From assembly GCA_020048295.1 (NCBI GenBank), contig JAIFMT010000106.1, forward strand, positions 1-7,858: 7,858 bases of DNA, written 5' to 3'. The translations under genes and the position numbers were made by a program. Positions 6,147 through 7,858 of this stretch are shown in pieces (within the stretch, counting starts at the first letter, position 1; every line of letters begins with the position of its first letter). Source of the DNA: Rhodoferax sp. (GTDB lineage: Bacteria; Pseudomonadota; Gammaproteobacteria; Burkholderiales; Burkholderiaceae). The notes under the pieces were generated by a model, which did not search any database, was not told where the DNA came from, and saw only the letters and a list, made by a program, of their open reading frames with translations.

Positions 6147-7760
6147 ATGACGATTTCAAAATTCCCGCTCAAACGCACCGCTTTGTGTGTCTTGGCATTG
6201 CCGGCACTGCTCGCGCTGTCGACGGCGTCGGCCAAGACGCTGGTGTTCTGCTCCGAAGGCAGCCCAGAGAACTTTGCCCCGAGCATCAACACCACCGGCA
6301 CGTCGTTCGATGCAGGCGAGCAGATTTATGACAACCTGGTGGACTTTGAGCGGGGTGGCACCAAAGTTCAGCCCAATCTGGCGCAAAGCTGGACCGTGTC
6401 CAAAGACGGGCTGGAATACACCTTCAATTTGCGCAAAGGCGTGAAGTGGCATTCGAACAAGAACTTCAAGCCCAGCCGCGACTTCAACGCTGACGACGTG
6501 CTGTTCATGTTTGAGCGCCAGTGGAAAGAAAACGACCCCTACTTCAAGGTCACCAGCCCGAATCACTCGTATTTCAACGACATGGGCATGCCCAAGCTGC
6601 TGAAATCGGTGGACAAGGTGGACGACTACACCGTCAAGATTGTGCTCAACGCCCCTGAGGCGCCCTTCTTGTCGAACCTGGCCATGCAATTTGCCGGCGT
6701 GCAGTCCAAGGAATACGCCATTGCCATGCTGAAAGCCGGCACGCCTGAAAAGATCGACCAGGAACCCATCGGTACTGGCCCGTTCATGTTGGTGCAATAT
6801 CAGAAAGACGCTTTGATCCGCTACAAGGCGTTCCCTCAATACTGGGCTGGCAAGGCCAAGATCGACGACCTGATCTTCTCCATCACCCCTGACGCCTCGG
6901 TGCGCTGGGCCAAGCTGCAAAAGGGCGAGTGCCATGTCATGCCTTACCCGAATCCGGCGGATCTGCCGGCCATTCGCAAAGACACCAACATCAAGGTGCT
7001 GGAGCAACCCGGCCTGAACATTGGCTACCTAGCCTACAACACCACCAAAAAGCCATTTGACGACGTGCGCGTGCGCAAGGCCGTGAACATGGCCATCGAC
7101 AAGAAAGCCATCGTGGATGCGGTTTTCCTGGGCACGGCTGTTCCGGCCACTAACCCGATTCCACCCACCCAGTGGTCGTACAACAAGGCCATCAAAGACG
7201 ACGCTTTCAACCCGACAGAAGCCAAAAAACTGCTGGCTGCTGCCGGCCTGAAGGACGGCTTTAGTACTGACATCTGGGCCATGCCAGTTCAGCGCCCCTA
7301 CAACCCCAACGCCCGGCGCATTGCCGAGCTGATGCAGGCCGACCTGGCCAAGGTGGGCATCAAGGCCGAGATCAAGAGCTTTGAATGGGGTGAGTACCGC
7401 AAGCGCATGCAGGCTGGCGAACACCAGATGGGCATGCTGGGCTGGACCGGCGACAACGGTGACCCGGACAACTTCCTGCACACGCTACTTGGTTGCGACT
7501 CAGCCAAAAGCGGCGGCAGCAATGTGGCCAAGTTCTGCTACAAGCCGTTTGACGACCTGGTGATGAAGGCCAAAACCGTCACCAACCCGGCTGAGCGCAC
7601 CAAGCTGTACGAAAAAGCCCAGGTGATCTTCAAGGAGCAATCCCCCTGGTTCACCATTGCCCACGCCGTGCAGATCAAGCCGGTGCGCAAGGAAGTCATC
7701 GACTTTAAACTCAGCCCATTTGGCCGCCACTCGTTCTACGGGGTTGACATCGCCAAGTAA
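6147..7760 (+). CDS. dppA: Periplasmic dipeptide-binding protein DppA
   Basis: Substrate-binding protein that captures dipeptides in the periplasm and hands them to DppBC; in E. coli it also takes up 5-aminolevulinate and haem. The 537-residue precursor matches E. coli DppA (535) throughout. A signal peptide spans 1-29: basic MTISKFPLKR, a hydrophobic core, and cleavage after Ala-Ser-Ala, leaving KTLVFCSEGSPENF, the typical mature start. Conserved blocks include LRKGVKWH (95-102), KEYAIAMLKAGTPEK (188-202), PIGTGPF (207-213), SITPDASVRWAKLQKGEC (245-262), MPVQRPYNPNARR (379-391) and GWTGDNGDPDNF (432-443). Arg383 and Asp436 correspond to the E. coli residues that hold the peptide carboxylate and amino group. 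Cys35/Cys262 and Cys450/Cys464 match the two disulfides. No lipobox is present, so it is soluble. It is last in the operon, unlike E. coli, and is followed by a strong terminator. Confidence 0.97.
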   Translation: MTISKFPLKRTALCVLALPALLALSTASAKTLVFCSEGSPENFAPSINTTGTSFDAGEQIYDNLVDFERGGTKVQPNLAQSWTVSKDGLEYTFNLRKGVKWHSNKNFKPSRDFNADDVLFMFERQWKENDPYFKVTSPNHSYFNDMGMPKLLKSVDKVDDYTVKIVLNAPEAPFLSNLAMQFAGVQSKEYAIAMLKAGTPEKIDQEPIGTGPFMLVQYQKDALIRYKAFPQYWAGKAKIDDLIFSITPDASVRWAKLQKGECHVMPYPNPADLPAIRKDTNIKVLEQPGLNIGYLAYNTTKKPFDDVRVRKAVNMAIDKKAIVDAVFLGTAVPATNPIPPTQWSYNKAIKDDAFNPTEAKKLLAAAGLKDGFSTDIWAMPVQRPYNPNARRIAELMQADLAKVGIKAEIKSFEWGEYRKRMQAGEHQMGMLGWTGDNGDPDNFLHTLLGCDSAKSGGSNVAKFCYKPFDDLVMKAKTVTNPAERTKLYEKAQVIFKEQSPWFTIAHAVQIKPVRKEVIDFKLSPFGRHSFYGVDIAK

Positions 7761-7780
7761 ACGGCTTGCATCGCCCTTTG

Positions 7781-7810
7781 AAAAAGCCAGCATCGCGCTG
7801 GCTTTTTTTT
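7781..7810 (+). terminator. Intrinsic terminator of the dpp operon
   Basis: AAAAAGCCAGC (7781-7791) pairs with GCTGGCTTTTT (7797-7807) around a 5-base loop ATCGC. The GC core is 6 bp and the run of eight T residues (7803-7810) follows it. It starts 21 bases after the dppA stop. The A-run before and T-run after make it partly bidirectional. Confidence 0.93.
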
Positions 7811-7819
7811 GCACAAGGA

Positions 7820-7858
7820 TCGCTGCGGGCGATTGCGATGTTCTGGAAACTGCAGCGA
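7820..7858. repeat. 7-base inverted repeat at the window end
   Basis: TCGCTGC (7820-7826) and GCAGCGA (7852-7858) are perfect inverted copies with 25 bases between them. The right copy is the last 7 bases of the window, so the arms could extend further or be chance. Confidence 0.3.
7838..7858 (+). CDS. Possible first codons of a downstream gene (partial)
   Basis: An ATG at 7838 opens seven codons to the end of the window (M-F-W-K-L-Q-R). It lies 27 bases past the dpp terminator. The upstream GGGCG is only a weak ribosome site. Seven residues are too few to recognise a family, and the start may be false. Confidence 0.15.

Noticed and set aside
6156..7007. 283-codon minus-strand open frame opposite dppA
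   Set aside because: Antisense to a fully conserved coding region and without recognisable motifs; same codon-bias effect.

Overview
The window looks like ordinary chromosomal DNA of a betaproteobacterium, most likely order Burkholderiales and perhaps family Comamonadaceae. This rests on how the encoded proteins read: a Burkholderiales-like PurN, a lysine/alanine-rich SWIB-domain protein, and a dipeptide transporter close to E. coli Dpp. It also rests on the G/C-rich third codon positions of most genes. The genus cannot be fixed from sequence alone. I see no mobile element, CRISPR array, phage gene or broken gene.

Left part, minus strand (about 1-1402). Reading along the minus strand, an RraA-family aldolase-like gene (1402-881) is followed by purN (818-225), then a tRNA-Asn(GUU) gene (145-70) and its intrinsic terminator (57-17). 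The tRNA has its own good -10 box. purN has no Shine-Dalgarno sequence but has a near-consensus -10 hexamer very close to its start codon.

Middle (1403-2143). A 187-base divergent region separates the RraA-like gene from a plus-strand gene for a small basic protein. That protein has an Ala/Lys/Pro-rich histone H1-like N-terminal half and a C-terminal SWIB/MDM2 domain (1590-2093). The divergent region holds a 7-base inverted repeat just upstream of the SWIB gene's ribosome binding site. An intrinsic terminator closes the gene.

Right part, plus strand (2190-7810). A complete dipeptide ABC importer operon runs in the order dppB, dppC, dppD, dppF, dppA, with gaps of 15, 9, -4 and 19 bases, and ends in a strong intrinsic terminator. 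DppA is the periplasmic binding protein, DppB and DppC form the membrane channel, and DppD and DppF are the ATPases. All key motifs are intact. The binding-protein gene is last, whereas it is first in E. coli. The final 48 bases hold a short inverted repeat and possibly the first codons of a further gene.

I did not find a convincing undescribed system. The most interesting points are the bacterial SWIB/H1-like chromatin protein with its structured upstream region, the aldolase signature in the RraA homologue, a possibly leaderless purN, and the distal placement of dppA.
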